Origin: Sphingobacteriales bacterium 39-19
GTDB lineage: Bacteria; Bacteroidota; Bacteroidia; Chitinophagales; Chitinophagaceae
Direction: 5' to 3'
Assembly: GCA_001898465.1 (NCBI GenBank)
Contig: MKTX01000009.1
Location: 62,001 to 126,000 of the forward strand
Length of the DNA stretch: 64,000 nucleotides
The notes beneath the pieces were generated by a model. That model saw only the letters and a program-made list of their open reading frames with translations. It searched no databases and was not told the origin of the DNA. A program made the position numbers and the translations under genes. Numbering within the stretch: position 1 is the stretch's first letter; each line of letters begins with the position of its first letter. Of this stretch, positions 61,927 to 64,000 are shown one piece after another.

Positions 61927-63490
61927 CCTGCCATAAAAATCCTTTTAAGATCTTAAGCTCCCCCGGAATTTGGTTTAATGGATACAGGGCATTATCCACA
62001 TCATTGATGTATTTTATTTTGTTCATCTGCTTATTTAAAAAATAGGCTTCTATTACATCGCTTTTACTTCGGTTCATACCAATATAGGCGCTGTCATCAT
62101 CTTGCGGGTAAAAAATACTTTCGGCTGGTGATCCTTTTATTCTTACATAATCTATATTCCCATTTTTAAAATAGGCATTCAGGGTGCGGCCGCCAATTTG
62201 ATTATACATGCTATTGTTTTCTTTCCCAATCACCATACTGTTATTAAATACAGATAAATGCTGAGGCTGCTGATTTTTAGTAAACATATACATGGTATCT
62301 CCGCTCACCTGGTTTTTTCCGTTCCAAAAAACGGGATCCTGGTATAATCGAAATACAGAATCTTCGGTGGAATAATATAAGCTGTCGCATACGGCCTGGA
62401 GTGAATCATTAAAAATTCGCACATGGTGAAAGGCAAGGATATAGCGAATGGTATCTGAAGCAGAACCAATTTCTACCGTAGTGGTTTTATTGAGCGTATC
62501 GGTTTTTATAATAGTGTGATTCCCGTTTTTATCATATTTGCGTATGCCGGAAAACAGGGTATCGGCTGCTACATAGGTACTGTCATTGTCTTTATGGATA
62601 ATCATTACGGGTTTGCGGGTTCCCAGGAATGAATTCTCTTTTTTATTCAGGTATAATAAATCGCCAATAAGGGTTACCTGGTTTACACTATCTACAATTT
62701 TACCCCGGTCTTCTATTTGTGCAATACCCGATTTTTCATCGTAAGCAATACGGCCCCCGGTAACAGAATAATTACTATCGCTGATTGCGGAACGGTCAAA
62801 AAATTCTGCCTGGCCGGTTTCTAAATTATAAATCCCGTTTTTGGTATTGATGATCGCCCCGTCTTTATTTACAATGGTGGTAGGTGCAATAAAATAAGCA
62901 GATTTTAATTGCATATTATACCGCAAACTATCGGCTTTTATATCATATTTGGGATCGGTAAGGTGTACGTATTTTTTAAAATATACATCTTTGGTATCTG
63001 AATAATAAGTGGCATCGGTGCTGGTGAGTATGGTATTTCCATTTACCACTTTACCTCCGTTTTTATAGGTACCAATACCGGTAGCAACATCATACTGCAA
63101 ATCATCAGTAAACAAAGTGCCTTTCCCATCTGTTAAGCGTACTTTATTTTTAAGATAGGCCATGCGTTCGGGGCCTACATAGCGAAGGTATTGTGCGTAA
63201 GTATGTACACTGTCTGCATCATTAATATGTACGTTTCCAAAACACTCTGCAATACCGGTTTGTTGGTTTACAGCAATACTATCTGCTGAAATTTTTGTAT
63301 TTCCCTGTTGCACACGGGCATCCCCGGCAAGGGTAACAATGGTATTTTGTTCATCTATTTGTTTTTGCCGCATGGAATTGCCATGTATTATTTGGATTAT
63401 GCGGCTAGTGTCTTGTGCTGAACAAATAAGCGTTTGGCTTCCGTAAAAGAAAGCAATAAGCATTAATATTTTTATAGTGGGAGCAGTCAA
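61886..63490 (-). CDS. OstA/LptA-like lipopolysaccharide transport protein
   Basis: A 534-residue exported protein with a signal segment ending near Ala25. The start is TTG at 63490 (an internal ATG at 63463 is possible). The body repeats the OstA pattern of beta-jellyroll strands (for example GDARVQQGNTKISADSIAVN, GNVHINDADSVHTYAQYLRY, GNTILTSTDATYYSD), as in the OstA_2-like proteins of Bacteroidota. It probably forms a periplasmic groove carrying lipopolysaccharide or another lipid to the outer membrane. It is longer than E. coli LptA, as is usual in this phylum. The MlaD-type gene lies 58 bases upstream. A -7 element lies at 63517. Confidence 0.87.
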   Translation of the reverse strand: MTAPTIKILMLIAFFYGSQTLICSAQDTSRIIQIIHGNSMRQKQIDEQNTIVTLAGDARVQQGNTKISADSIAVNQQTGIAECFGNVHINDADSVHTYAQYLRYVGPERMAYLKNKVRLTDGKGTLFTDDLQYDVATGIGTYKNGGKVVNGNTILTSTDATYYSDTKDVYFKKYVHLTDPKYDIKADSLRYNMQLKSAYFIAPTTIVNKDGAIINTKNGIYNLETGQAEFFDRSAISDSNYSVTGGRIAYDEKSGIAQIEDRGKIVDSVNQVTLIGDLLYLNKKENSFLGTRKPVMIIHKDNDSTYVAADTLFSGIRKYDKNGNHTIIKTDTLNKTTTVEIGSASDTIRYILAFHHVRIFNDSLQAVCDSLYYSTEDSVFRLYQDPVFWNGKNQVSGDTMYMFTKNQQPQHLSVFNNSMVIGKENNSMYNQIGGRTLNAYFKNGNIDYVRIKGSPAESIFYPQDDDSAYIGMNRSKSDVIEAYFLNKQMNKIKYINDVDNALYPLNQIPGELKILKGFLWQDARRPKNKLELFE

Positions 63491-63516
63491 GCCGGTCTTG
63501 TATTTGCTGCAAGATG

Positions 63517-63524
63517 CAAAAATA
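63517..63524 (-). promoter_or_regulatory. Promoter -7 element (TAnnTTTG) of the OstA-like gene
   Basis: On the - strand TATTTTTG matches all fixed positions, 26 bases before the TTG start. It is in the gap after the MlaD gene and could give separate transcription of the OstA-like operon. Confidence 0.35.
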
Positions 63525-63548
63525 AATGATAACAGTTTGATAAAATCC

Positions 63549-64000
63549 TTATGGGTTCACCTTTTCAATATAGTAGGGGCTGTTTAAGGTATCGGGTACG
63601 GGTACAGCAATGGGCTCGTTTTTTTGTTTTTTACCAAAGAGCGAAATGCTTACATATCTTTTGGGGTGAATGCGGATGTCATCAATCAGCAGGTTTAATT
63701 TATTACCGGTAGAGGCAAGGTTTTGATATAGGGTAGGGTCATTAATTAATTTGCCCAAAGTGCCATCGTTGGTACTTAATTTAGCCATGGTTTTTTGAAG
63801 GTCATTTATAGCTGCATCCAGGCTGTTCATTGTTTTTTGTAAATCAATCTGCGAAAGGTTGCTTGTTGTTTTATCCAGGTTGCTTACAATGTGGCTAACT
63901 TTTTCATTATTATTAGCGAGGTTACCGGTAACGCTGTTCATATTATTCAAGCTCTTTACCAGCGGGCTGCTTTCGCTTAGTAAAGCATTCAATTGGGCAG
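63549..64000 (-). CDS. MlaD/MCE-family protein, C-terminal part (partial)
   Basis: The last ~150 residues of a gene that continues past the right edge; the frame is open at base 64000. The visible part is a long helical, probably coiled-coil stretch with Asn/Ser-rich heptads (NNMNSVTGNLANNNEKVSHI, LDAAINDLQKTMAKL). It ends in a LIDDIRIHPKRYVSISLFGKK segment that is characteristic of the C-terminus of Bacteroidota MCE/MlaD proteins. The MCE domain itself would lie outside the window. It would be the periplasmic lipid-binding part of an Mla-type phospholipid transporter. Confidence 0.85.
   Translation of the reverse strand, partial: AQLNALLSESSPLVKSLNNMNSVTGNLANNNEKVSHIVSNLDKTTSNLSQIDLQKTMNSLDAAINDLQKTMAKLSTNDGTLGKLINDPTLYQNLASTGNKLNLLIDDIRIHPKRYVSISLFGKKQKNEPIAVPVPDTLNSPYYIEKVNP

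Noticed and set aside
1..64000. Mobile elements, CRISPR arrays, tRNA or rRNA genes, attachment sites
   Set aside because: I found no transposase-like protein, no regularly spaced direct repeats, and no cloverleaf or rRNA sequence.

Overview
The window looks like chromosome of a member of the Bacteroidota, most likely family Chitinophagaceae. The evidence is the SusC/SusD pair with an ECF sigma/FecR regulator, a protein with a type IX secretion (CHU_C-type) C-terminal domain, an Oar-like TonB receptor, repeated TAnnTTTG promoter elements about 20-40 bases before start codons, scarce Shine-Dalgarno sequences, low G+C, and a C-terminal MlaD/OstA-like gene pair. I see no tRNA, rRNA, insertion sequence, prophage or CRISPR array, and no gap between genes exceeds about 250 bases.

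Region by region. 1-7.5 kb: a possible gene tail, a secreted S9 peptidase (-), then a Kup potassium transporter, a rhodanese and two tandem membrane-anchored alpha/beta hydrolases (+), meeting a cytosolic LD-carboxypeptidase (-). 7.6-27.9 kb: a 20-kb polysaccharide utilisation locus (PUL), all on +: ECF sigma, FecR, SusC, SusD, LamG lipoprotein, two GH30, two GH144, an esterase, an endonuclease/exonuclease/phosphatase-fold enzyme, a GH43-like protein with F5/8C domain, an SGNH esterase and a GH3 beta-glucosidase. 28-31 kb: a large repeat-bearing surface protein with a type IX sorting domain. 31-45.5 kb: a second, exported LD-carboxypeptidase, metG, an LtaS-type phosphotransferase divergent from a GDPD/menorin-like protein, a WG-repeat protein, a FadN-type beta-oxidation enzyme, a DPP4-type peptidase with a metzincin-like protein, and an ABC exporter. 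45.6-54.4 kb: two poorly characterised proteins, purQ, a stand-alone DsbD-alpha-like protein, an Oar-like TonB receptor (-) and ribBA. 54.5-64 kb, all on -: a subclass B1 metallo-beta-lactamase, two isocitrate dehydrogenases of different subfamilies, a modular lipoprotein, then an envelope operon (MlaD end, OstA-like, a duplicated-domain protein, GNAT).

The most interesting system is the PUL. GH144 is known as endo-beta-1,2-glucanase, and GH30 includes beta-1,6-glucanases and beta-glucosidases. Joined to GH3, two esterases and a phosphodiesterase-fold enzyme, this suggests a substituted beta-1,2/beta-1,6-glucan such as the osmoregulated periplasmic glucans of Proteobacteria. That substrate is inference. 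Binding would be through the SusD and LamG lipoproteins, import through SusC, and signalling through the STN domain of SusC to FecR and the sigma factor.

Other points worth a look are the mutually exclusive hairpins in the metG leader, the abutting divergent pair of a phosphoglycerol-transferase-type and a GDPD-like gene, the internally duplicated protein downstream of the OstA-like gene, and a metzincin-like protein without a signal peptide.
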